DNA of 33,089 bases from Flavobacteriales bacterium (GTDB lineage Bacteria; Bacteroidota; Bacteroidia; Flavobacteriales_D; Cryomorphaceae): contig JAIVHP010000264.1 of the NCBI GenBank assembly GCA_020201045.1, forward strand, positions 1 through 33,089, read 5' to 3'. Below, piece by piece: positions 1-8,472 of the stretch (position 1 is its first letter; each line of letters begins with the position of its first letter). A program made the position numbers and the translations under genes. Below the pieces are notes generated by a model. It had not been told where the DNA came from and searched no databases. It was given only the letters and a program-made list of their open reading frames with translations.

Positions 1-221
1 AGTTGCGCCTGGATAATATTCGCAACCTGATCGTCTATACCTGTTCCAAGAAAAATTATGCGGTCCATCATCAACCTCGAGAACACATCCATTTGCGCCA
101 CATTCATCTGCCGCTCTTCGATAATGTAAGGGGTTAAATTCTTCGCGTAATCGTTTAAATACAGGCTGTTAATTCTGTGGTGGCCTGTAGCGTATTTTTC
201 AAATTCTGTTTTATTCGCCAT
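1..221 (-). CDS. clpP: ATP-dependent Clp protease proteolytic subunit, N-terminal part
   Basis: This is the first 73 codons of ClpP, the serine peptidase ring that works with ClpX/ClpA in cytoplasmic protein turnover. The reading from the ATG at 221 starts MANKTEFEKYATGHHRINSL and continues through TPYIIEERQMNVAQMDVFSR and IIFLGTGIDDQVANIIQAQ. These are the N-terminal loop and first strand typical of Bacteroidota ClpP. The catalytic Ser-His-Asp residues lie beyond the window edge, so activity cannot be judged. It follows tig on the same strand after about 48 nt, the common tig-clpP order in bacteria, which suggests cotranscription. The ORF track missed it because it has no stop inside the window. 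Confidence 0.9.
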   Translation of the reverse strand, partial: MANKTEFEKYATGHHRINSLYLNDYAKNLTPYIIEERQMNVAQMDVFSRLMMDRIIFLGTGIDDQVANIIQAQ

Positions 222-269
222 GAAATTTATAGTCAAATTAATGTATCTATCGCCTTAAAATTAAAGTTT

Positions 270-1622
270 TTACCCTTTTTGTGCGAGTTCAACGAATTTA
301 TCGTAAGCCACTTCTTTATCTTTAACTGTGGCGTTGTTGCGAATGTACTCAACCAATTTTTCATCGTAGAGCATATCGTAAAGTTTTCTCGACTCGTCTT
401 GATCAGCTAAAACTTTCATAGCCGTTTCGGTGAGTTCATTATCGTCTGGAGCAGGCAAGCCATACTGCGCGTATTGCGAGCTGAGCAAGGTCTTTGCGCG
501 GTCAATTACTTCGTCTTGCTCGATTTTAATCTCATCTTGTTTGATTAAATCGTTGAAGATAAGCTGCCATTGCAAGCTCTTTCGGTAAGAATCGTAATCG
601 CGCTCAACCTCGTCGGCTGTAATCGGTTTTTCGTTCGACATTTGAATCCAGCGCTTCAGAAAATCGTCGGGCAGGGTAGGATTGTAGTCTTCAATAAGCT
701 TGTTTGTTATATCGCGCTTAAAGAGCCTGTCGCTATCCTGGCTAAAGCCCTTTTGGATATCATCTTTCACGCGTGCTCTGAATTCCTTTTCATCCTGCAC
801 TTCTCCCTCTCCGAAAATCTTATCGAAAAGTTCCTGATTTATCTCTGCGGGAATCATTTCCTTCACTTCGTTAATATTGAATTGAAAATTTCCGCTTAGT
901 TGGTGCACCTGTTCGTGCGAAATATTGAGCATTCGCTCCAGGTCTTCGTGATTTCGAGATACCTTATGCGGATCTACCACTACTGAATCGCCGGGCTTTT
1001 TGCCGATAAAATCTTTCTGCACATCTGCATCAATGTGCTCTATTGCAATGGTGCTCGTATTGAGAATACCACCTTCTTTTATTTCGTCGTTTTCATCGAG
1101 TTCAACAAAATCACCTACGAGCATATCTTTCTCTTTGGCATTCTCGGCGTCTACCAATTTTCCATATCGCCTTGCAATATCGCCGATTTGTTCATCGAGA
1201 AGTTTATCGTCGACCTTAATGGTAAAGTATTCGAACTTTTTCTTCTTGTCTATATTAACTTTGAGATCGGGAGCCAGACCCAACTCATACGTGAATTCAA
1301 AATCGCTCGGGTTATCCCAGTCTCCCTGATCTTCGTTTTGATCGGTAGGCATTGGGCTTCCGAGAACCTGAAGATCTTTTTCGGTAATGTACTTTTGGAT
1401 TCGGTCGCTCAGCACCTTGTTGAGCTCTTCGGCGAGTAGAGATTTACCATAGCGCTTTTTCACAACGCCAATGGGCACCTTTCCAGGACGGAAGCCCGGC
1501 ATTGAAACCTGCTTCCGGTATTGCTTGAGCGCCTGATTGTATTTGTCTGAATAATCTTCAGGCGTAATTTTGATTTTCAACAGTGCGTTTTGGTCGCTTA
1601 CTTTTTCTTCTGTAATATGCAT
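270..1622 (-). CDS. tig: Trigger factor, ribosome-associated chaperone/PPIase
   Basis: Trigger factor binds near the ribosome exit tunnel and shields nascent chains. The product is 450 aa, a normal family length. The ribosome-binding signature GFRPGKVP is at about residues 43-50. It is followed by an FKBP-like middle region (about 150-250) with GDFVELDENDEIKEGG and GKKPGDSV, then a long helical, charged C-terminal chaperone domain. The ORF track starts at 1787, but those 55 extra residues come from reading through the upstream terminator and tRNA-Leu. The ATG at 1622 (MHITEEKVSDQNALLKIKI) fits the family start. A TATATTTGC promoter box lies about 45 nt upstream. It precedes clpP on the same strand. 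Confidence 0.95.
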   Translation of the reverse strand: MHITEEKVSDQNALLKIKITPEDYSDKYNQALKQYRKQVSMPGFRPGKVPIGVVKKRYGKSLLAEELNKVLSDRIQKYITEKDLQVLGSPMPTDQNEDQGDWDNPSDFEFTYELGLAPDLKVNIDKKKKFEYFTIKVDDKLLDEQIGDIARRYGKLVDAENAKEKDMLVGDFVELDENDEIKEGGILNTSTIAIEHIDADVQKDFIGKKPGDSVVVDPHKVSRNHEDLERMLNISHEQVHQLSGNFQFNINEVKEMIPAEINQELFDKIFGEGEVQDEKEFRARVKDDIQKGFSQDSDRLFKRDITNKLIEDYNPTLPDDFLKRWIQMSNEKPITADEVERDYDSYRKSLQWQLIFNDLIKQDEIKIEQDEVIDRAKTLLSSQYAQYGLPAPDDNELTETAMKVLADQDESRKLYDMLYDEKLVEYIRNNATVKDKEVAYDKFVELAQKG

Positions 1623-1667
1623 AAATACAAGTGATTGAGATCTTTTGCAGCCGTCTAAAAACGGAGT

Positions 1668-1676
1668 GCAAATATA
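1668..1676 (-). promoter_or_regulatory. Bacteroidota-type -7 promoter box for tig
   Basis: The minus strand reads TATATTTGC, an exact match to the TAnnTTTG -7 element of Bacteroidota sigma-A promoters. It lies 45 nt before the tig start codon. No clear -33 element was assigned. Confidence 0.55.
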
Positions 1677-1715
1677 CGTTATTTTAACCAACCTATGAAG
1701 GGATGGGGAGGATGT

Positions 1716-1743
1716 AAAAAAAAATGGCCCCAATTCGGGGCCA
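1716..1743 (-). terminator. Rho-independent terminator after tRNA-Leu
   Basis: On the minus strand the stem TGGCCCC/GGGGCCA with a 5-nt loop (GAATT) is followed by nine T residues. It begins two bases after the tRNA CCA end, so it terminates the single-tRNA transcript and separates it from the tig promoter. Confidence 0.85.
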
Positions 1744-1745
1744 CC

Positions 1746-1830
1746 TGGTGCGGATGGAGGGACTCGAACCCACACACCTCTCGGCACTAGATCCTAAGTC
1801 TAGCGTGTCTACCAATTTCACCACATCCGC
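1746..1830 (-). tRNA. tRNA-Leu (anticodon UAG)
   Basis: The minus strand gives an 85-nt class II tRNA. The acceptor stem GCGGATG/CATCCGC is followed by discriminator A and an encoded CCA. The D-arm contains AATTGGTAGAC, and the anticodon stem CTAGA/TCTAG holds the loop CTTAGGA, so the anticodon is TAG. A long variable arm TGCCGAGAGGTGT and the T-loop GGTTCGAGTCCC follow. The long variable arm and the anticodon identify leucine (CUN codons). It has its own promoter box and its own terminator. Confidence 0.97.
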
Positions 1831-1852
1831 AGTAGACTTTTTAAAAGCGTGC

Positions 1853-1861
1853 GCAAAGATA
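1853..1861 (-). promoter_or_regulatory. Promoter -7 box for tRNA-Leu
   Basis: The minus strand reads TATCTTTGC, an exact TAnnTTTG match, 22 nt before the mature 5' end of the tRNA. The divergent box for the flavin reductase gene lies about 70 nt away. Confidence 0.65.
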
Positions 1862-1928
1862 AGCAGTTATTGGAAATAGCAAAACGGAAACAACAGTGTT
1901 TTACCGATTGATTAGATAGAGAAGTTTT

Positions 1929-1937
1929 TACCTTTGC
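1929..1937 (+). promoter_or_regulatory. Promoter -7 box for flavin reductase-like gene
   Basis: TACCTTTGC matches TAnnTTTG and ends 13 nt before the ATG at 1951, so the 5' leader would be very short. No Shine-Dalgarno-like sequence is seen, as is usual in this phylum. Confidence 0.6.
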
Positions 1938-1950
1938 CCAAAACCAACAA

Positions 1951-2844
1951 ATGCGCAGTTTTAATCCCGAAGATCTACCTGTACCCAAGCTCCACGGGTT
2001 GCTTTTAGGTGCCATCGGCCCACGTCCGATTGCCTTTGCGAGCACTATAGATTCGGAGGGTAAACCCAATTTAGCTCCATTCAGTTTTTTCAATGTGTTT
2101 AGCGCAAATCCGCCAACGCTAATTTTTTCACCGGCGCGGCGCGGAAGAGACAATACCACCAAGCACACATTCGAAAACGTAAAGAAGGTAAGCGAAGTGG
2201 TCATTAATATTGTAGACTACGCGATGGTGCAGCAAATGTCGCTCGCAAGTGCCGATTTTCCCGAAGGTGTAAATGAGTTTGAAAAAGCGGGCTTTACGAT
2301 GGAGGCATCAGAGCGCGTAAAACCCTTCCGGGTGAAAGAATCGCCGGCGCAATTCGAGTGCATTGTAAAAGATGTGGTAGAACTGGGCTCTGAAGGCGGT
2401 GCGGGGAATCTGGTAATTTGCGAAGTGGTAAAGGTTCACATGAAAGAGAGCGTGCTAGACGAGAACGAAAAAGTAGACCAGGAGCGAATTGACACGGTGG
2501 GCAGAATGGGTGGCAACTGGTACGTTAGAGCACACGGTGAAGCCTTGTTTGAAGTGGCTAAACCCCTTCAAAACCCCGGTATAGGCATAGATCAAATTCC
2601 CGAAGATATACGGCTAAGCACCGTTTTGACGGGAAATGATCTCGGTCAGCTCGGAAATGTAAACGCATTGCCAAACGAAACAGAAGTAAACGAGTACCGC
2701 CTAACAGAATTGGGAGACCTTTTTGTAGAGCTCGAAGACGAGCCCGGAGAATTAGAAAGAAGGCTTCACGAAATGGCAAAATCACATATATCCAACGGCA
2801 GGTTAAACGAAGCCTGGATGACCTTATTGAGTTTTAATAATTAA
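1951..2844 (+). CDS. Flavin reductase family protein (FMN-binding split barrel)
   Basis: The 297-aa product resembles the DIM6/NTAB flavin reductase-like group, cytoplasmic proteins that bind FMN in a split beta-barrel. Family features in order are IGPRPIAFASTID near residue 22, the LAPFSFFNVFSANPPTLIFS segment lining the flavin site, and NTTKHTFENVKK with VINIVDYAMVQQM. The first about 200 residues carry the domain. The last about 90 (after RAHGEALFEV) form an acidic tail seen in related Bacteroidota proteins. The natural substrate is unknown and no partner enzyme is adjacent. DUF3127 follows after 14 nt, so the two are probably cotranscribed. Confidence 0.85.
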   Translation: MRSFNPEDLPVPKLHGLLLGAIGPRPIAFASTIDSEGKPNLAPFSFFNVFSANPPTLIFSPARRGRDNTTKHTFENVKKVSEVVINIVDYAMVQQMSLASADFPEGVNEFEKAGFTMEASERVKPFRVKESPAQFECIVKDVVELGSEGGAGNLVICEVVKVHMKESVLDENEKVDQERIDTVGRMGGNWYVRAHGEALFEVAKPLQNPGIGIDQIPEDIRLSTVLTGNDLGQLGNVNALPNETEVNEYRLTELGDLFVELEDEPGELERRLHEMAKSHISNGRLNEAWMTLLSFNN

Positions 2845-2858
2845 AAGAAATAGCAGTT

Positions 2859-3230
2859 ATGTTTTCAATGAACGGCAAAATCGTAGTAAAAAACGATACA
2901 CAACAAATTAAAGACACTTTTAAAAAGCGCGAATTCGTTGTCAGCGACGAAGGCAGTCAATACCCGCAGGAAATCATGTTTCAATTGGTACAGGACAAAT
3001 GCGATTTGATTGACCCATTTCAGGTGGGCGACGAGATAAAGGTGAATTTTAACATCCGCGGACGTCGATGGGAAAACCCCAAAACCGGAGAGATTCGCTT
3101 CTTTAACTCCCTGGATGCATGGCGAATCGAAAAGGTGAATCAGCAACCTGCTGACAGCAATCTGCCGCCACTTCCAGATTCTGAGCCCGCAAATATGGGC
3201 GATAGCGACGCCGACGACCTCCCCTTTTAA
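2859..3230 (+). CDS. DUF3127 protein, OB-fold-like with SSB-type C-terminal tip
   Basis: This small protein (123 aa, or 120 from the second ATG at 2868, MNGKIVVKND) matches the Bacteroidota DUF3127 family. About 90 residues of beta-rich core contain YPQEIMFQLVQDKCDLID, GDEIKVNFNIRGRRW and FNSLDAWRIEKV, a layout like the OB fold of single-stranded DNA-binding proteins. A Pro/Asp-rich linker follows and the protein ends in SDADDLPF. That ending closely resembles the partner-recruiting tip of bacterial SSB (DDDIPF in E. coli). The family has no established function. A role in DNA binding is inferred from the core and tail, not shown. Confidence 0.85.
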   Translation: MFSMNGKIVVKNDTQQIKDTFKKREFVVSDEGSQYPQEIMFQLVQDKCDLIDPFQVGDEIKVNFNIRGRRWENPKTGEIRFFNSLDAWRIEKVNQQPADSNLPPLPDSEPANMGDSDADDLPF

Positions 3231-3257
3231 CTGGTTTTTTCGTTAAATCGGAAATGA

Positions 3258-4655
3258 ATGTCCTTCGCACAAAAATTTGAGCGACTCTTTCACCAGGTAT
3301 TGCCCAGCCCCTTTACGTTAGCGGTTGGGCTTTCCTTTTTTGTAATCGCCGTAGCCATTCTTTTTTTCAGACCCGAAGGGCTGGATTTTATTCCTCACAC
3401 TGCCCAGGTTTTCACCTATTGGTACGAAGGTATTTGGAATGGGCCGTTTCTGGTTTTCGCCTACCAGATGATTTTGATTCTGGTATTGGGTCATGTTCTC
3501 GCCCTGACTGAACCCGCGAACCGGGCAATTGACATTGCGGCCCGGTATTGCGACACCACACCCAGAGCGGCAATGATCGTGAGTTTTTTTTGTGTGCTGT
3601 TGGGGCTGATAAACTGGGGGATGGCACTGATATTTGGCGCCATTTTCGCCCGCAAAATAGCCGAAAGAGCTACGAGAAAAGGACTTTCAATTAACTACCC
3701 CATCGTAGCGGCATCGGGCTATACCGGACTTATGGTTTGGCACGGTGGGTTCTCGGGAAGCTCTCTGATAAAAGTAGCTGAAAGTGGCCATATTGCAGAG
3801 CTAACAAAGAGCAGCAGTGCCTTAAAAGGCGTTCAACTTCCCGATTACGTCGGTTTTTCGGAAACCGTCTTCTCGCAGATGAATATGAGCGTTTCGCTCG
3901 CTTTGCTGGTAGCTGTTCCTTTTGGCGCCTATGCCCTGGGCAAAAATGCCAGGCCCACCAAATACATCCTGCGTAAGCTGAGAACAGGCGATGCAGACGA
4001 AGTGCAGAAAAAAGATATGGGCTGGGCAGAGAAATTTGACCACAAATCTGCACCCGCATTTGCCCTGGGTTTTTTAGCTCTGGTAACCGCAGTTATTGTA
4101 GCCACCAACTCCGTTTCGGGCGGGGATAGTAATTTTCTCAATCCCAACTTTCTCAACCTCGTGTTTTTGGGGCTGGGTTTGATCGGGCACGGAAGCCTAT
4201 CAGAATTTGCCGGGGCAGTTAAACAGGCTATCCCTGGGGCTTCTGGCATTCTCATTCAATTTCCCCTTTACTTCGGCATCATGGGAATTATGCAAAATGC
4301 GGGAATTGTGCAGGAAATTTCGGCATTTGTAGTTTCGGTTTCCACCCCTACCACGTATTATATCAATACATTTTTTAGCGCCGGCTTCGTAAATGTTTTG
4401 GTGCCCAGTGGTGGTGGGCAGTGGATGGTGCAGGGCCCAATTATAATCGAAGCTTCCAATCAACTCAATTTACCCCTGTCAAAAAGCATTATGGCAATGG
4501 CTTACGGCGACCAAATTACCAATATGCTGCAGCCTTTCTGGGCGCTTCCACTTTTATCTATTACCGGGCTTCGCGCAAGGGATATTCTTCCGTATACACT
4601 GTATTTTATGCTTATCGGAATTGTGATTTTCATCTCCGCACTGCTGATCTTTTAA
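3258..4655 (+). CDS. atoE: AtoE-type short-chain fatty acid transporter
   Basis: This 465-aa polytopic inner-membrane protein matches the AtoE/TIGR00366 family, proposed to take up short-chain fatty acids such as butyrate or acetoacetate. Visible features are the N-terminal LPSPFTLAVGLSFFVIAVAI helix, about 10-12 hydrophobic segments, the WYEGIWNGPFLVFAYQM motif, GLINWGMALIFGAIFAR, and the conserved NVLVPSGGGQWMVQGP loop near residue 385. It starts 27 nt after DUF3127. No atoDAB acetoacetate genes are nearby, so the substrate is inferred from family only. It meets the ABC permease gene tail to tail with a 4-nt overlap. Confidence 0.88.
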   Translation: MSFAQKFERLFHQVLPSPFTLAVGLSFFVIAVAILFFRPEGLDFIPHTAQVFTYWYEGIWNGPFLVFAYQMILILVLGHVLALTEPANRAIDIAARYCDTTPRAAMIVSFFCVLLGLINWGMALIFGAIFARKIAERATRKGLSINYPIVAASGYTGLMVWHGGFSGSSLIKVAESGHIAELTKSSSALKGVQLPDYVGFSETVFSQMNMSVSLALLVAVPFGAYALGKNARPTKYILRKLRTGDADEVQKKDMGWAEKFDHKSAPAFALGFLALVTAVIVATNSVSGGDSNFLNPNFLNLVFLGLGLIGHGSLSEFAGAVKQAIPGASGILIQFPLYFGIMGIMQNAGIVQEISAFVVSVSTPTTYYINTFFSAGFVNVLVPSGGGQWMVQGPIIIEASNQLNLPLSKSIMAMAYGDQITNMLQPFWALPLLSITGLRARDILPYTLYFMLIGIVIFISALLIF

Positions 4656-5866
4656 GCGAGTCGGTTATCAAAACTATCGCGTAATCCATTGCCGATAAGC
4701 ATAAAAGCCAAGACGAGAATGAGAATGCACAAACCGGGGAGAATGGCCAAGTACGCCATATCTGTGGTGATGTAAGTGTAGTGTTCCTTTATCATTTGGC
4801 CCCAGGAAGCCATCGGAATCTGGGCGCCAATGCCCAAAAAACTCAGCCCCGCTTCGAGGAGAATTGCCGATGCAAAATTAGCCGCAGAAATTACGATTAC
4901 CGGTCCCATAACATTGGGCAGAATGTGTTTAGAAACAATTCTAAAATTACCGTATCCCAGCGCTTTCGCAGCTTCGATATACTCCTGATTCTTTAGCGCC
5001 ATTACCTGACCGCGAACCACACGGGCAACTTCCACCCACATGGTTAACCCCACCGCAATAAATACTTGCACAAATCCCTTTCCCAGTGCAAACGTAATTG
5101 CGATTACCAGGAGTAGGGTTGGTATGGACCACACTACATTGATGAGCCAGGTAATAAAATCGTCAAGGCGCCCACCGAAAAATCCGGCTGCCGCACCCAA
5201 ACCAATTCCCAAAATCAGAGAAATTGCAACGGAAATTAGTCCTACAGAGAGCGAAATAATCGTTCCAGCCATTAATCTACTCAAGAGATCGCGTCCGAAT
5301 TTATCTGTTCCCAGGATATACCGCTTTTCAAAAATGGCTCCTTCTTCAATGGTTTTGCGCAAGTCGTCAGCGCTTCGTTTAATATTTTCGCCGGTTACGG
5401 TATAACCCGAAATAACACCGCGTTCATCGAATTCCGTTTCGCCGGAAATCGGCGAAACCACATCGAGCAGATTATATTCAAATGGTTCACCCCGTGTATC
5501 TGGACTTCCGCCGTACACGTAGCCTTTTACAAGCGGTCCTTCGAAGGTATAGGAGTGAATGGGTATCGTATGGTAATCAGAATCTCTACCGCCAAAAAAA
5601 AGCATATTCCAAAAACCCGTATTCTCGGACGTTTTGTTTTTTCTAATCTGAAGAACATCGACCTGGAAATTTACAGATTTCTTCGAAATGGCGAGAAGCT
5701 GACTGTTGGCATTGGCACTGCTATCGGGCCGAAGTATTCCACCCAGAATTGCAATCAGGCTCGCCGCGATAAGCACGAATAAGCCGAAGAGCGCCAGTTT
5801 GTTCTCTCTAAACTTTTTCCAAGCAAGTTGCGAAGGCGACAGGCTCGTTTCTGATTTATTTGTCAA
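4652..5866 (-). CDS. ABC transporter permease, DppC/OppC family
   Basis: This is an inner-membrane permease of the dipeptide/oligopeptide ABC importer class. From the TTG start at 5866 it is 404 aa. It has one N-terminal helix (LALFGLFVLIAASLIAIL), a periplasmic region of about 150 residues, and then the YILGTDKFGRDLLSR entry motif. Five helices follow, with the EAA loop EAAKALGYGNFRIVSKHILPN that contacts the ATPase. The large periplasmic insert is longer than in enterobacterial DppC. The ORF track's ATG at 6190 would overlap the glycosyltransferase by more than 300 nt in nonsense-like sequence. The TTG lies 5 nt after that gene's stop. No ATPase or binding-protein gene is adjacent. Confidence 0.87.
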   Translation of the reverse strand: MTNKSETSLSPSQLAWKKFRENKLALFGLFVLIAASLIAILGGILRPDSSANANSQLLAISKKSVNFQVDVLQIRKNKTSENTGFWNMLFFGGRDSDYHTIPIHSYTFEGPLVKGYVYGGSPDTRGEPFEYNLLDVVSPISGETEFDERGVISGYTVTGENIKRSADDLRKTIEEGAIFEKRYILGTDKFGRDLLSRLMAGTIISLSVGLISVAISLILGIGLGAAAGFFGGRLDDFITWLINVVWSIPTLLLVIAITFALGKGFVQVFIAVGLTMWVEVARVVRGQVMALKNQEYIEAAKALGYGNFRIVSKHILPNVMGPVIVISAANFASAILLEAGLSFLGIGAQIPMASWGQMIKEHYTYITTDMAYLAILPGLCILILVLAFMLIGNGLRDSFDNRLA

Positions 5867-5871
5867 GACAG

Positions 5872-6975
5872 CTATTTCCAGTTTGGTTTTGTAAATATAC
5901 TCGTCGCGACCACACTCACCAGATAAAATGGATACAAGAAAATTGCCGGCAATATCATCCAGATAAGATCTTTGCGCTTCAAACCAATACAGGCAGTGGT
6001 GAGATAACCAATTTGAGCAATCAGGAGCGCGACAAACACAGCGAAAGCCACTGGATCGGCTCGGTTTATACTCAACCACGCCAACGGAAAAAACGCGAGA
6101 GCCCCGGCAAATACCAGCCACGAGACAAACTGGAACCAACCACCCGAAACCCGACCTACCTTTGATACCCAGCGCGTGCGCTGCGCCCATAAATCAGAAA
6201 AGCTATCTGGAAAGGAAACTTCAACTGCAGTCTTCTCTAACGGCAAGATACCGATAGCATGACGCCCAAATTCTTTATTCATGGCCATCATGGCAAAAAC
6301 ATCATCGCCCGAATTGATATCCCAATCTTTTCTGTGGTGAAGGGAGGCGAAATACGCCTTCCTGTTTAGGAGCATCGCCGCCCCATTGGCAAGGAGGGGT
6401 TGTTTGATTAAGATCGATTTTAATCCGACGAAATGAAGGCTGACAAAATCGAGATCGAAGAAATTACGTAAAAGAGAAGGAGATGGCTTTGGACGAAGGG
6501 GTGCAAGCAACATCATACATCTTCGATCGATAGGCGTCTGTAAAAGTGATAAAATCGTCTTATTAGGTCGCGAATCTACATCCATAAGAAATATCCATTC
6601 TGCGTTCAATGTATTCAATGCAAAATGAATGGCGTGCTTTTTTCCCGGTTTTCCCGTTGAAGGCAGAAGGTGAAATCCGTCTCGATCAGCGGTGTATTCA
6701 GCCAATGCTTCAGGGTAATGAGAAGAGTGATCATCTATCCAATAAATCGGTATGTTGGCTGAATCCCGAAACAATTCACCCAAGTATTTAGCCTGATTAA
6801 GGGTTCCGGCTCCTTCGTTTCTAAATGGAATCACAATAGCCATGCTTTTCAGTACGGAGCGATCTTTTGCATTTTGCGATCGGTTCTGTCTTATGAAAGT
6901 GAAAATGAGCAAAAGCAAACTCAAAAGGAATGCTGGGAGTGCGAATGCGACGGTTGCCAAATCAGGATACGCCAA
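5872..6975 (-). CDS. Family 2 glycosyltransferase, membrane-anchored
   Basis: This GT2 (GT-A fold) enzyme has an N-terminal helix (VAFALPAFLLSLLLLIFTFI) and C-terminal helices, and transfers sugar from a nucleotide donor at the cytoplasmic face. The catalytic core shows MAIVIPFRNEG, WIDDHSSHYPE, the donor/metal motif MDVDSRP, GDDVFAM, and QRTRW, which fits the QxxRW signature of processive synthases. The acceptor is unknown. The start is uncertain. The track's start (GTG at 7083) overlaps the flippase gene by 122 nt. TTG at 6975 (14-nt overlap) or TTG at 6960 (just after the upstream stop) keeps the first helix and is preferred. It is coupled with the flippase-like gene, suggesting a shared envelope glycolipid or polysaccharide pathway. 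Confidence 0.85.
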   Translation of the reverse strand: MAYPDLATVAFALPAFLLSLLLLIFTFIRQNRSQNAKDRSVLKSMAIVIPFRNEGAGTLNQAKYLGELFRDSANIPIYWIDDHSSHYPEALAEYTADRDGFHLLPSTGKPGKKHAIHFALNTLNAEWIFLMDVDSRPNKTILSLLQTPIDRRCMMLLAPLRPKPSPSLLRNFFDLDFVSLHFVGLKSILIKQPLLANGAAMLLNRKAYFASLHHRKDWDINSGDDVFAMMAMNKEFGRHAIGILPLEKTAVEVSFPDSFSDLWAQRTRWVSKVGRVSGGWFQFVSWLVFAGALAFFPLAWLSINRADPVAFAVFVALLIAQIGYLTTACIGLKRKDLIWMILPAIFLYPFYLVSVVATSIFTKPNWK

Positions 6976-7900
6976 GTCTTGAACGCTTAGAGTTTCTGAT
7001 AAGAAGGCTCCCCACCGCAACGGGAAGACCAATATTTGCAAGCCAAACCAGGAGTGTAGCCACGGCTGCCAGAGCCGGCTCACTCATTGTTCCGCCAAAG
7101 ATGAGAACGGCCAGAAACTCCCGAACACCCAATTCGGCAAAAGTGGTAAGTGGAAGGTAAGATTGCACCAGGAACATCACGGAAATGCCCGCGCAGCAAT
7201 ACCATGGAGAACCGCTGTAGCCAAACAGGTAAAGCGCAAGGGCAATCTGGGCAGTAAAAATCACATACCTAAGCACAGCCCAGGGGAGCGCGTTCAAAAC
7301 ATTTACAGTTTTTAAAGCCCTAACCGACTGCGCGATTGCCCGCGCATAAGGGAATACTTTTTTTCTGAACGCCAGGAATAAAATTGCAGCAATCGCTGAG
7401 AAAAGTAGGATGTGTAGTGACAAGTCGAATTTGATAAAACTGCTAACCTGACTCCAGAGTGGAAAAACGAGAAGGGCGACAAGTCCGAATGCGACAGTTA
7501 CAGATCCCTGCAGCGTAGAGCCCACCCAGGTCATAGCTATGATTTTGGGATGAGCTTCGGGTTTAAACACCGTTACTCTGCCGGCAAACTCTCCTACTCT
7601 ATTTGGCGTAATAAATCCGGTGGCCATTCCAATAAGCAAAGCTCTAATGGATTTGGAAAACCCAATGCGTTCGTCATTCAATAGTGCCAACCACTTTTTT
7701 GCTTCACAGAGCAAATTGGGTATGGTTAGAAAAAAAATCAGGAGAATTGACGAAGCTCCGGCGCTAATGGCAAGCTTGAACTCACCGAAGATAGGCCAGA
7801 TATTATCTGCTATGTAGACGCCCAGAAGCGCGAAAACCAAAAAAGAAAATATCAGCTTTACTTCCTTTCTTAGCTTATGGGTAACTCCAGTTTTATACAT
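6962..7900 (-). CDS. Flippase-like/lysylphosphatidylglycerol synthase TM-domain protein
   Basis: This 312-aa polytopic membrane protein resembles the LPG_synthase_TM/UPF0104 family, the flippase half of MprF, and AglD-like proteins. About eight hydrophobic segments are visible. The family motif region [19 protein letters not shown] lies near residue 95 and [20 protein letters not shown] near residue 250. In other bacteria such proteins flip lipids or accompany glycosyltransferases, and the next gene here is a GT2 enzyme, so joint work on an envelope glycolipid is likely. The ORF track start at 7939 would overlap the divergent ruvC start. The ATG at 7900 ([15 protein letters not shown]) avoids this and gives a basic N-terminus before the first helix. 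Confidence 0.82.
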   Translation of the reverse strand: MYKTGVTHKLRKEVKLIFSFLVFALLGVYIADNIWPIFGEFKLAISAGASSILLIFFLTIPNLLCEAKKWLALLNDERIGFSKSIRALLIGMATGFITPNRVGEFAGRVTVFKPEAHPKIIAMTWVGSTLQGSVTVAFGLVALLVFPLWSQVSSFIKFDLSLHILLFSAIAAILFLAFRKKVFPYARAIAQSVRALKTVNVLNALPWAVLRYVIFTAQIALALYLFGYSGSPWYCCAGISVMFLVQSYLPLTTFAELGVREFLAVLIFGGTMSEPALAAVATLLVWLANIGLPVAVGSLLIRNSKRSRLGVS

Positions 7901-7919
7901 TTGGGCTAAAGGTAAGAGA

Positions 7920-8471
7920 TTGTCTAAAGAAAGAATCATTTTAGGAATAGATCCGGGAACATCGGTGATGGGTTACGGCATTATTTGCTGCAAGGGAAAC
8001 AAGATTGAAATGCTTACCGAGGGGGTTATCAAGTTGAGCAAATACACCGATCACGCTGTTCGGCTTCAAAAAATCTTTGAGCGTATCACTGGACTTATCG
8101 AAGAGTACCACCCCGATGAGCTGGCAATAGAAGCCCCATTTTACGGAAAGAATGTACAGTCTATGCTAAAGTTGGGGAAAGCACAGGGCGTTGCCATTGC
8201 CGCGGCACTTAATCGCGACATCCCCTATGTAGAATACGCCCCCAGGCGCATAAAGCAAGCTGTTACCGGGAATGGTAATGCGAGTAAGGAGCAGGTAGCT
8301 AAAATGATTCAGTCTCTATTAAATCTCAAAAGTATGCCGGAATTTTTGGATTCCACAGATGGGCTGGCCGCAGCCATTTGCCACAGCTTTCAGGGTGGAA
8401 ATACAGAAAAGGAATCGTACTCATCCTGGAAATCTTATATTTCTAAAAACCCGGGTAAAAAGCTAAGGTAG
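7920..8471 (+). CDS. ruvC: Holliday junction endodeoxyribonuclease RuvC
   Basis: RuvC resolves Holliday junctions with RuvAB during homologous recombination. The 183-aa length is normal. The RNase H-like fold carries the acidic site: D11 in GIDPGT, E71 in [10 protein letters not shown], and D144/D147 in [12 protein letters not shown], with spacing matching E. coli D7/E66/D138/D141. The conserved [15 protein letters not shown] helix is present. The start codon is TTG at 7920. The next in-frame ATG would remove the first catalytic aspartate, so TTG must be right. It is divergent from the flippase gene and ends 1 nt before the HIT gene on the opposite strand. Confidence 0.95.
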   Translation: MSKERIILGIDPGTSVMGYGIICCKGNKIEMLTEGVIKLSKYTDHAVRLQKIFERITGLIEEYHPDELAIEAPFYGKNVQSMLKLGKAQGVAIAAALNRDIPYVEYAPRRIKQAVTGNGNASKEQVAKMIQSLLNLKSMPEFLDSTDGLAAAICHSFQGGNTEKESYSSWKSYISKNPGKKLR

Positions 8472-8472
8472 G

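Noticed and set aside
1623-1787. 55-residue N-terminal extension of trigger factor
   Set aside because: These codons cover the tRNA-Leu 3' end, its terminator and the tig promoter (the GVWVRVPPSAP peptide is a typical tRNA shadow).
1818-2204. 128-aa minus-strand ORF opposite the flavin reductase gene
   Set aside because: It is the antisense shadow of a conserved coding region and also covers the tRNA promoter.
5867-6190. N-terminal extension of the ABC permease to ATG 6190
   Set aside because: The extension lies inside the glycosyltransferase C-terminal coding region and has no family similarity.
6976-7083. Glycosyltransferase start at GTG 7083
   Set aside because: It would overlap the flippase gene by 122 nt and the added residues look like a shadow frame. 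TTG starts at 6975 or 6960 keep the first membrane helix.
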